Shown here in pieces: positions 1-5,234 of a stretch of DNA of 5,297 bases. Origin of the DNA: Eutrophocola sp965661105 (GTDB taxonomy: Bacteria > Pseudomonadota > Gammaproteobacteria > Pseudomonadales > Pseudohongiellaceae); the NCBI GenBank assembly GCA_965661105.1, contig CBFICR010000132.1, forward strand, positions 1 to 5,297, given 5' to 3'. The notes beneath the pieces are model-generated. The model was not told the origin of the DNA. It did no database searches and saw nothing but the letters and a program-made list of their open reading frames with translations. How positions within the stretch are numbered: the stretch's first letter is position 1; every line of letters begins with the position of its first letter. A program made the position numbers and the translations under genes.

Positions 1-700
1 CATTAATGGTAAGAATAATCCCTTCCGGCGTGACCACCAGGATACCGGTATGCATACGTTCGATAATCTTGTTATTCATTTCCTGCAGGGACTGGATATT
101 TTTTGCCTGCTGTCGGGCAAGCAGTTCGTTTTGACGTATCTTTCCACCCAGATACTGCAGTGACCCTGATACAGCAAACAGGCTAAAGCCAAGCAAGCCG
201 GCCTGGACAAAGTAGACAATTCCCTCATCAATGATCAGGTAAAGATACACCTCACTGTAAATGGCAAGGATGGAGCCTACTGCCGCGAAGAATGTGCTGA
301 GTCTTGAACGAAATAAAAGGCTGCCCGAAGCTACCGGGACAATTAGCAGACTCGCCATACCACTACTCACCCCACCACAGGTATAGCTAATGAGTACCAG
401 GAAGACTATATCGACGAGAATAACGCTGATGAATTGTGAGGTCAGCAGGCCTTTGCTTTTTGGAAGTAGTATGCGAAAGAAAACAATGACATTAAATGCC
501 ATATAAATAACGACAACGTTTACAAACAGATCAGGATTGATTGTGCCAAGTGTTGACGTTAATGATCTGAAGAAAAAGCTGATCAGCAGGATCAGTGACA
601 GAATGAAACGGTAGATATTGTAAACATCAAATACCCGTTGATCCTGCTGTTGAGCCAGATTTTCCAGAGATGTGTCAGTTCTATTATTAGTGAAAGCCAT
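1..700 (-). CDS. pilS: PilS-type sensor histidine kinase, N-terminal part (runs off the left edge)
   Basis: This is the first 233 codons of a membrane sensor kinase; the frame stays open to the window edge. PilS autophosphorylates and passes the phosphate to PilR, which activates sigma-54 transcription of the major pilin gene (family knowledge). I see about six hydrophobic segments, near residues 28-46, 57-78, 88-107, 114-130, 135-157 and 160-180. A hydrophilic linker (about 184-212) follows, then the start of a PAS domain with the motif IIERMHTGILVVTPEG (residues 212-227), which closely resembles the PilS linker-PAS junction. The H-box and ATPase domains lie beyond the window. ATG at 700 is the earliest possible start because an in-frame TAA sits at 712-710. 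There is no Shine-Dalgarno sequence ahead of it. The gene lies 77 bp downstream of the PP0621-family gene in the same direction. Another six-helix sensor kinase is possible but less likely. Confidence 0.82.
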   Translation of the reverse strand, partial: MAFTNNRTDTSLENLAQQQDQRVFDVYNIYRFILSLILLISFFFRSLTSTLGTINPDLFVNVVVIYMAFNVIVFFRILLPKSKGLLTSQFISVILVDIVFLVLISYTCGGVSSGMASLLIVPVASGSLLFRSRLSTFFAAVGSILAIYSEVYLYLIIDEGIVYFVQAGLLGFSLFAVSGSLQYLGGKIRQNELLARQQAKNIQSLQEMNNKIIERMHTGILVVTPEGIILTIN

Positions 701-708
701 GGGGAAAA

Positions 709-714
709 ATTATA
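709..714 (-). promoter_or_regulatory. Consensus -10 hexamer just upstream of pilS
   Basis: The minus strand carries a perfect TATAAT at 714-709, eight bases before the pilS ATG at 700. The best -35 position has no convincing match, and there is no extended TGn motif. If active, it would start transcription at or next to the start codon. It may be a coincidence in an AT-rich 77-bp gap, with pilS transcribed from the gene upstream. Confidence 0.28.
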
Positions 715-777
715 GAAGACTCAAAAATATCGCTTTCGGTAGCGGCAATTGAGCCACCAGCCAATTCATCGAAACAA

Positions 778-1020
778 TCAGTCATTGCCGGAAAGGTAGT
801 TTTGTTTATGTTTTTCGCTGCAAAACCATAGCTTTTCATGAGCCACGGCTCTTTGCTCAGGCACATGAACCGAGCAATACTCGCAAAGGACTATATTGCC
901 CTGTTCCAGTTTGCCGGCAGCTTTTTTGTTTGCTTTTTCCTGCTTGGCCAGGAAGTTCCTGATTAAACGCCAGAACATCCAGATTACTACAGCAAAAATA
1001 ACGAGTCTGATTAATCCCAT
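778..1020 (-). CDS. PP0621 family protein, small membrane-anchored Cys/His protein
   Basis: An 80-residue protein of unknown function. Residues 3-20 form one hydrophobic helix, followed by a basic Lys/Ala-rich stretch (25-38). The C-terminal half carries a probable metal-binding cluster: C46 and C49 in CEYC, H52, H61, C67 in LWFCSEKH, and H71. This layout (helix, linker, CxxC, then a WFCSxxH motif) matches the family annotated as PP0621, which from memory is encoded beside pilS in pseudomonads and relatives. I infer a cytoplasmic zinc-ribbon-like knob tethered to the inner membrane. ATG at 1020 is the first usable start, because an in-frame TAA lies at 1032-1030. Only a weak AAGA precedes the start. 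pilS follows in the same direction, so co-transcription is possible. The family match is good; the function is unknown. Confidence 0.8.
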   Translation of the reverse strand: MGLIRLVIFAVVIWMFWRLIRNFLAKQEKANKKAAGKLEQGNIVLCEYCSVHVPEQRAVAHEKLWFCSEKHKQNYLSGND

Positions 1021-1028
1021 AAAAAATC

Positions 1029-1056
1029 TTTATAATAAGTACTTAGTGGCAGACAA
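1029..1056 (-). promoter_or_regulatory. Candidate sigma-70 promoter for the PP0621-family gene
   Basis: Read on the minus strand, TTGTCT (1056-1051, 4/6 to the -35 consensus) and TATAAA (1034-1029, 5/6 to the -10 consensus) are separated by 16 bp. Transcription would begin about seven bases past the -10, which is almost at the ATG at 1020. The mRNA would then be leaderless or nearly so. The surroundings are AT-rich, so a chance match is possible. Confidence 0.4.
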
Positions 1057-1145
1057 TACCGCACCTGTATGACAATATCCATAGAGGTTATTCACAGAGG
1101 TCATTCAGTTGTGCAGGCCTTTTAATGTCTATTAATGTGTTTTAG

Positions 1146-1175
1146 CTGGCATCCCGCAGATGTCAAAATTATTAT
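1146..1175 (+). promoter_or_regulatory. Candidate sigma-70 promoter for nadE
   Basis: CTGGCA (1146-1151, 4/6) and TATTAT (1170-1175, 5/6) are separated by 18 bp. The predicted start, near 1182, falls inside the palindrome TTTTAC-T-GTAAAA (1180-1192), which could therefore act as an operator. This would give a leader of roughly 33 nt. I do not recognise the palindrome as an NrtR, NadR or LexA site. Moderate to weak call. Confidence 0.33.
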
Positions 1176-1179
1176 ACGC

Positions 1180-1192
1180 TTTTACTGTAAAA
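1180..1192. repeat. 13-bp palindrome in the nadE leader
   Basis: TTTTAC, one central T, then GTAAAA: six-base arms that are perfectly complementary. It overlaps CTGT-AAA-ACAG (1185-1195), a second short inverted repeat. It lies 23 bp before the nadE start and just past the predicted transcription start, a usual position for a repressor site. No regulator can be assigned. A 6-bp-arm palindrome in AT-rich DNA may also arise by chance. Confidence 0.4.
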
Positions 1193-1214
1193 CAGGTTTT
1201 CAAAATCCCTATTC

Positions 1215-2867
1215 ATGGCTAATCATAATACCCTGAACGTAGTAATGGCCCAGGTGAATCCACTGGTGGGTGATATCCCCGGAAATACCGAGCTGGTTAT
1301 TAAAACGACGGAGAAAATTCTGGCTCGGGATAAACCCGATGTGATTGTGTTTCCGGAACTGGTGCTCACGTCTTATCCTCCTGAAGACCTGTTATTACGA
1401 GCCAGTCTGGATATCAGGGTCGAGTCTGCACTAAAGGCCATCAGGGCCTGTAAGTTTGATACCCATCTGGTTATTGGTTATCCCGGCAGGGAACAGGGAC
1501 GTCTTTACAATATGCTATGCGTTATTTACCAGGGCAATACGGTAGCTACCTACAAGAAACAGATTCTTCCCAATTATCAGGTTTTCGACGAGAAGCGTTA
1601 TTTTGATGCCGGCTCACAAGCCTGTGTGTTGAACATCAATAATATTCCGACCGGGTTTACTATTTGCGAAGATCTTTGGGAGCCAGGTCCCATGGCCCAG
1701 GCTCAGGCCGCCGGCGCGAAACTGATGATAAATATAAATGGCTCTCCCTTTCATGTAGATAAATACCAAAACAGGCTGGATACATTGCATGCCAGACAGC
1801 AGGAAGCAGCTTTGCCGATTATTTATGTAAACCTGGTGGGTGGTCAGGATGAACTGGTATTTGATGGTTGTTCCATGGCTATTGATGGCGATGGCAGCAT
1901 CAGGGCACTGGCACCAGCCTGCGAAGAGAATCTGGCAGGCATCAGCGTCCACTATGATGAGGAACAGGCCACTATCGCAGAGGCCGATATAAACCCGGTG
2001 GAGGATAAGCAGGCACTGATATACCGGGTGCTGGTACTTGGCTTACATGATTATGTGATCAAAAACGGGTTTTCAGGCGTTGTGCTGGGGCTTTCCGGTG
2101 GCATCGACTCTGCCTTGACCCTGGCAATTGCCGTTGATGCCCTTGGCGCCGACCGGGTACATGCTGTCATGATGCCGTTTAAATATACTTCCGATATGAG
2201 TATTGAGGATGCGGCAAAGCAGGCTGGGAATTTTGGCGTTAATTATCGGGTTATCCCTATTGAAGATGTTTATGAAGGCTTTATGTCCAGTCTGGCACAG
2301 GAGTTTGCCGGCACAGCGGTAGATCTGGCGGAACAGAACCTGCAGGCAAGGTGCCGTGGTGTCATCCTTATGGCGATTTCCAATAAAAAGGGATACCTGG
2401 TGCTTACTACTGGCAACAAGAGCGAGATGGCAGTAGGTTATTCAACGCTTTATGGCGATATGGCGGGTGGCTTTGATGTGCTCAAGGATGTGCCGAAAAT
2501 GCTGGTATATTCGTTGTCACGTTACAGGAATTCTGTTTCTGCCGATGCTCATGCTGAAATGATCCCTGTACGCATTATTGATAGGCCACCCTCTGCAGAG
2601 CTGGCACCTGATCAGGTGGATGAAGATAATCTGCCCCCTTATGAGATTCTTGATCAGATACTTGAGTTATATATTGAAGGCGATGAAAGCGCCCATGCCA
2701 TCATTGAAAAAGGTTTTGATCATGATACTGTTATGCGAGTATTAAGACTCGTTGATTTAAATGAATATAAACGCCGTCAGGCTCCGGTTGGCGTCAGAAT
2801 CAGTAAAAAGGGCTTTGGCAGGGATCGTCGTTATCCGATAACGTCGGGGTGGAAGCTGGGAGAATAA
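1215..2867 (+). CDS. nadE: Glutamine-dependent NAD+ synthetase
   Basis: This enzyme catalyses the last step of NAD synthesis, the ATP-driven amidation of deamido-NAD, using ammonia released from glutamine (EC 6.3.5.1). It is cytoplasmic. The N-terminal nitrilase-type glutaminase domain (about residues 7-260) shows the expected catalytic triad: E48 in VVFPELVLT-like context (here IVFPELVL), K115 in YKKQILPNYQVFDE, and C151 in FTICEDLW. The C-terminal synthetase domain (about 265-545) has the ATP pyrophosphatase loop LSGGIDS (293-299), TTGNKSEMAVGY (398-409) and YGDMAGGF (413-420). The length of 550 residues is normal for the two-domain form, unlike the shorter ammonia-dependent NadE of E. coli. 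Homology begins almost at the first Met (LNVVMAQVNPLVGD), and an in-frame TAA at 1188-1190 excludes longer starts. No clear Shine-Dalgarno sequence is present. No gene for a related pathway step is adjacent. Confidence 0.97.
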   Translation: MANHNTLNVVMAQVNPLVGDIPGNTELVIKTTEKILARDKPDVIVFPELVLTSYPPEDLLLRASLDIRVESALKAIRACKFDTHLVIGYPGREQGRLYNMLCVIYQGNTVATYKKQILPNYQVFDEKRYFDAGSQACVLNINNIPTGFTICEDLWEPGPMAQAQAAGAKLMININGSPFHVDKYQNRLDTLHARQQEAALPIIYVNLVGGQDELVFDGCSMAIDGDGSIRALAPACEENLAGISVHYDEEQATIAEADINPVEDKQALIYRVLVLGLHDYVIKNGFSGVVLGLSGGIDSALTLAIAVDALGADRVHAVMMPFKYTSDMSIEDAAKQAGNFGVNYRVIPIEDVYEGFMSSLAQEFAGTAVDLAEQNLQARCRGVILMAISNKKGYLVLTTGNKSEMAVGYSTLYGDMAGGFDVLKDVPKMLVYSLSRYRNSVSADAHAEMIPVRIIDRPPSAELAPDQVDEDNLPPYEILDQILELYIEGDESAHAIIEKGFDHDTVMRVLRLVDLNEYKRRQAPVGVRISKKGFGRDRRYPITSGWKLGE

Positions 2868-2870
2868 CCC

Positions 2871-2947
2871 GGATATAGGAAAAAGGATAAAGAATAAAGG
2901 AAAAAGGAAAAAGGAAAAAGGAAAAAGGAAAAAGGATAAAGGATAAA
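2871..2947 (+). repeat. Heptanucleotide tandem array, 11 units, consensus GGAWAAA
   Basis: Eleven consecutive 7-base units stay in perfect phase. In order: GGATATA, GGAAAAA, GGATAAA, GAATAAA, five identical GGAAAAA (2899-2933), then two GGATAAA. The array begins three bases after the nadE stop codon and ends exactly at the GGTAACC that opens the first REP-like unit. Bases 2896-2936 form an unbroken 41-nt purine run. Such arrays change length by replication slippage (general knowledge). Because seven is not a multiple of three, the array produces long spurious reading frames on the opposite strand. Confidence 0.95.
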
Positions 2948-3010
2948 GGTAACCGCGTGTAGGTGAGATAAGCGTGTAGGTCGGATAAGGGCGATAGCCC
3001 GCCATCCGAC
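2948..3010 (+). repeat. REP-like composite unit, copy 1 (63 bp)
   Basis: The unit opens with the palindrome GGTAACC, then a truncated REP head (GTAGGTGAGATAAGC, from 2959), then a full REP-like element from 2976. The full element starts with GTAG and folds as GTCGGAT (2980-2986) with ATCCGAC (3004-3010), and GGGC (2989-2992) with GCCC (2997-3000) around a GATA loop. An AA/GCC internal mismatch separates the two stems. This plan (GTAG foot, GGATAAGG arm, mismatched stem) is like enterobacterial REP sequences, which are mobilised by RAYT transposases. The unit is 81% identical (51/63, no gaps) to copy 2. Confidence 0.88.
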
Positions 3011-3012
3011 GT

Positions 3013-3059
3013 GAAGGATGCAGGAAAAAGAAAAAGAAGGATGCAGGATAAAAGAAAAA
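3013..3059 (+). repeat. Tandem 23/24-bp repeat between the REP-like units
   Basis: Two adjacent copies, 3013-3035 and 3036-3059, each begin GAAGGATGCAGGA and end AAAAGAAAAA; they differ by one inserted T. Parts can be read as degenerate heptads (GGATGCA, GGAAAAA, GGATAAA), so this appears to be a decayed or recombined relative of the array at 2871-2947. It ends directly before the GGTGACC that opens REP-like unit 2. Confidence 0.85.
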
Positions 3060-3122
3060 GGTGACCTGTTGTAGGTAGGATAAGCATGTAGGTCGGATAA
3101 GGCTGACAAGCCGCCATCCGAC
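3060..3122 (+). repeat. REP-like composite unit, copy 2 (63 bp)
   Basis: Same plan and length as copy 1, in direct orientation and 112 bp downstream: GGTGACC (3060-3066), truncated head GTAGGTAGGATAAGC (from 3071), then a full REP-like element from GTAG at 3088. The outer stem GTCGGAT (3092-3098) with ATCCGAC (3116-3122) is identical to copy 1. The inner stem is GGCT (3101-3104) with AGCC (3109-3112) around GACA. Inner-stem changes relative to copy 1 are compensatory. The unit may stabilise or process the nadE transcript or bind nucleoid proteins, as REPs do elsewhere; this is inference. Confidence 0.88.
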
Positions 3123-3209
3123 ATTCGGGATAAAAGCCGGGCATGGTCATCCAGAATAAAAACACTAAGAATGAAGTCCGCAAACCGTAAACAGGCAGAT
3201 TGTATTAGC

Positions 3210-3215
3210 GAGGGG
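3210..3215 (+). promoter_or_regulatory. Ribosome binding site of the small symporter subunit
   Basis: GAGGGG lies two bases before the ATG at 3218. Pairing through GAGG leaves four bases to the start, which is tight but usable. It is the only purine-rich Shine-Dalgarno-like motif near this start, and it supports the choice of ATG 3218. Confidence 0.55.
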
Positions 3216-3217
3216 TT

Positions 3218-3508
3218 ATGCAGGAAGACGACAACAAGTACTGGAAGGAAAATATTCGCATACTCAAGATACTGTTGGGTATCTGGTTTATTGTTTCATT
3301 CCTGATGTCTGTGATTTTTGTTGATCAGCTCGATGTTATTCGTATTGGTGGCTTCAAGTTTGGCTTCTGGATGGCGCAACAGGGGTCGATCTACGTTTAC
3401 GTAATATTGATATTCGTCTATCTGAAGATGATGGATAACCTTGATCGTAAATATCATCATGAAGAGAAAGACATCCTTGCTCAAGAAGCCGACGATAAGG
3501 CTTCCTGA
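3218..3508 (+). CDS. DUF4212 family protein, small subunit of sodium/solute symporter
   Basis: A 96-residue membrane protein encoded directly before a large SSS-family transporter, as is standard for this family. It has two predicted transmembrane helices (about residues 14-35 and 49-70). The diagnostic features are an N-terminal YWKENIRILK (8-17), the central IRIGGFKFGFWMAQQGSIY (41-59), and LDRKY after helix 2 (75-79). The C-terminal tail is short, charged and probably cytoplasmic. Family knowledge: it accompanies VC_2705-type symporters as an accessory subunit; its exact role is not established. The length is normal. The large subunit begins 43 bp downstream with no terminator between, so the two form an operon. 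Confidence 0.93.
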   Translation: MQEDDNKYWKENIRILKILLGIWFIVSFLMSVIFVDQLDVIRIGGFKFGFWMAQQGSIYVYVILIFVYLKMMDNLDRKYHHEEKDILAQEADDKAS

Positions 3509-3537
3509 ATTTTGTTTATAAAAATAATAAAGACCAA

Positions 3538-3542
3538 CAGGG
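3538..3542 (+). promoter_or_regulatory. Ribosome binding site of the large symporter subunit
   Basis: CAGGG precedes the ATG at 3552 with nine bases between. A competing ATG at 3544 is out of frame, only one base from this motif, and opens a three-codon frame. The spacing therefore favours 3552. Confidence 0.5.
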
Positions 3543-3551
3543 CATGAGCGC

Positions 3552-5234
3552 ATGAGTCTGCAACTCCTAACCTATCTATTCGTAGGCATCACCTTTATCG
3601 TCTATATCGGCATTGCCGTCTGGTCCAGGGCTTCCTCCACCCAGGAGTTTTATATTGCCGGGGCCCATGTACCCCCGCTAGCCAATGGTCTGGCCACAGC
3701 TGCAGACTGGATGTCAGCGGCGTCGTTTATTTCCATGGCGGGAATCGTGTCCTATATGGGGCGCGATGGCTCGGTGTATTTGATGGGCTGGACCGGAGGC
3801 TATGTCCTGCTGGCACTGATGATCGCGCCTTACCTGCGTGATTTCGGTAAATTTACTGTGCCGGATTTCATAGGGGATCGCTATTACAGCCAGTTAGCCC
3901 GCATGGTGGCAGTGGTATGCGCCATTTTTGTTTCCTTCACCTATGTGGCCGGCCAGATGCGTGGTGTCGGGGTGGTGTTTTCACGCTTTCTGGAAGTGGA
4001 TATCAATCTTGGCGTTCTCATTGGCATGACCATAGTGTTCTTCTATGCCGTGTTAGGAGGAATGAAAGGCATTACCTACACCCAGGTAGCGCAATACTGT
4101 GTACTGATTTTTGCTTACATGGTGCCGGCAGTGTTTATTTCCATCCTGATGACGGGCAATGTGATTCCCCAGCTTGGCTTTGGCTCGGAGCTCAACGAAT
4201 CCATGGGCGGGGGCTATCTGCTGGATCGACTTGATGGCCTGCACGAAGAGCTGGGCTTTGCCGCCTACACCGAAGGCGTGCGCAGTTCGCTGGATGTCCT
4301 GTTTATTACCGCAGCGCTGATCATGGGTACGGCAGGTTTGCCTCACGTTATCATTCGCTTTTTCACCGTCCCCAGTGTCAGGGCAGCTCGAAAGTCAGCT
4401 GGTTATGCACTGTTCTTTATCGCGATTCTCTACACCACTGCGCCGGCCATTGCGGCCTTCGCCCGCACCAATCTGATCAATACCGTGAACAATGCGGTCT
4501 ATACCGAAATGCCCGGCTGGTTTCGTACCTGGGAAAATATCAATCTCATTACTTTCGATGACAAAAACGGCGATGGCAGGATCCAGTATGTGGCCGATCC
4601 TGCCATCAATGAGCTAAACGTGGACCGGGATATTATTGTGCTGGCCAACCCTGAAATCGCGCAGTTACCCAATTGGGTAATCGCGCTGATTGCCGCCGGC
4701 GGACTTGCCGCGGCACTGTCCACAGCCGCCGGTTTGTTGCTGGTGATATCCACGTCCATTTCCCATGACCTGTTAAAGCGCAACCTGATGCCGGATATTT
4801 CAGAGAAACAGGAACTGAAATTTGCCCGTATCGCCATTTTCTTTGCAGTTATTATTGCCGGTTATTTTGGCATTAATCCGCCAGGCTTCGTTGCCCAGGT
4901 GGTGGCTTTTGCCTTTGGTCTGGCGGCGTCATCTTTCTTCCCGGCCATTGTGCTGGGTATATTTTCGGTGCGCATGAACAAGGAAGGGGCGGTTTCCGGC
5001 ATGATTGCCGGCATAGTTTTTACTGCCACCTATATTATTTACTTCAAGTTCATTAACCCGGCCGCTGATACAGCAGAAAACTGGTGGTTAGGAATTTCAC
5101 CGGAAGGAATTGGCACGGTAGGAATGTTGATGAATTTTATTATTTCGGTTGTGGTTTGCCGCTTTACCCCTGCACCGCCTCAGGACGTGGTTGATATGGT
5201 GCTGGATATCCGGGTGCCGGGAAAACCTTCCTGA
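3552..5234 (+). CDS. Sodium:solute symporter, VC_2705-type large subunit (SSS family)
   Basis: A 560-residue inner-membrane transporter that would use the sodium gradient to import a solute. The substrate cannot be read from the sequence; acetate or a similar monocarboxylate is a reasonable guess from relatives such as ActP. About 13 hydrophobic segments are visible, beginning at residues 4-24 and ending at about 521-537. SSS hallmarks include FYIAGAHVPPLANGLATAADWMSAASF (33-59, shown by its ends FYIAG and DWMSAASF), GGMKGITYTQVAQY (169-182), and GGLAAALSTAAGLLLVIST (383-401), the helix that holds the second sodium site in this family. A hydrophilic loop at about 304-373 contains DDKNGDGRIQ (336-345), which resembles an EF-hand calcium loop. 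The N terminus fits the family without extension. It is the second gene of an operon with the DUF4212 subunit. Confidence 0.93.
   Translation: MSLQLLTYLFVGITFIVYIGIAVWSRASSTQEFYIAGAHVPPLANGLATAADWMSAASFISMAGIVSYMGRDGSVYLMGWTGGYVLLALMIAPYLRDFGKFTVPDFIGDRYYSQLARMVAVVCAIFVSFTYVAGQMRGVGVVFSRFLEVDINLGVLIGMTIVFFYAVLGGMKGITYTQVAQYCVLIFAYMVPAVFISILMTGNVIPQLGFGSELNESMGGGYLLDRLDGLHEELGFAAYTEGVRSSLDVLFITAALIMGTAGLPHVIIRFFTVPSVRAARKSAGYALFFIAILYTTAPAIAAFARTNLINTVNNAVYTEMPGWFRTWENINLITFDDKNGDGRIQYVADPAINELNVDRDIIVLANPEIAQLPNWVIALIAAGGLAAALSTAAGLLLVISTSISHDLLKRNLMPDISEKQELKFARIAIFFAVIIAGYFGINPPGFVAQVVAFAFGLAASSFFPAIVLGIFSVRMNKEGAVSGMIAGIVFTATYIIYFKFINPAADTAENWWLGISPEGIGTVGMLMNFIISVVVCRFTPAPPQDVVDMVLDIRVPGKPS

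Larger units (their letters stand above)
1021..1214. other. Divergent intergenic region between the PP0621-family gene and nadE
   Basis: These 194 bp contain no gene. They must hold the promoters for both directions; candidates are listed separately. Two sets of short direct repeats are visible: a 13-bp tandem pair at 1083-1108, and TTAATGT at 1122-1128 and 1132-1138, ten base pairs apart. A 13-bp palindrome, TTTTAC-T-GTAAAA, lies at 1180-1192. I recognise no known operator or riboswitch here. Confidence 0.7.
2868..3217. other. Repeat-rich intergenic region between nadE and the symporter operon
   Basis: These 350 bp have no supportable gene. About 250 bp (2871-3122) are repeats: a heptanucleotide array, two 63-bp REP-like units and a degenerate purine-rich array between them. 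The remaining 95 bp (3123-3217) form the leader of the symporter operon. No classical intrinsic terminator is visible after nadE, since neither hairpin is followed by a T-run. Open frames on the minus strand here, rich in Phe, Leu and Ser, are by-products of the heptad repeat. Confidence 0.85.

Noticed and set aside
723..744. Small hairpin CGCT-ACCGAA-AGCG followed by TATTTTT on the minus strand, between the PP0621-family gene and pilS
   Set aside because: The stem is only four base pairs, too short for a credible terminator or attenuator.
1185..1195. LexA-like CTGT...ACAG in the nadE leader
   Set aside because: The half-sites are three bases apart rather than the eight of a gammaproteobacterial LexA box.
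1614..1952. Minus-strand open frame inside nadE, and similar frames inside the large symporter gene (3917-4234, 4053-4346, 4499-4837)
   Set aside because: They lie wholly inside strongly supported genes, have no recognisable domains, and are frame shadows.
2980..3010. REP hairpin as an intrinsic terminator for nadE
   Set aside because: The stem is plausible, but the next bases are GTGAAGG rather than a T-run. The second hairpin also lacks one. Rho-dependent or no termination is more likely.
2871..3122. CRISPR array
   Set aside because: The repeat units are 7 bp, or 63 bp with only two copies. There are no equal-length unique spacers and no cas genes.
2757..3183. Overlapping minus-strand open frames encoding Phe/Leu/Ser-rich proteins with repeated FPFSFFLF-like stretches
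   Set aside because: They come from the heptad array, which lacks stop codons in all three frames on that strand. The three frames overlap each other, lack ribosome binding sites, and cover the REP hairpins.
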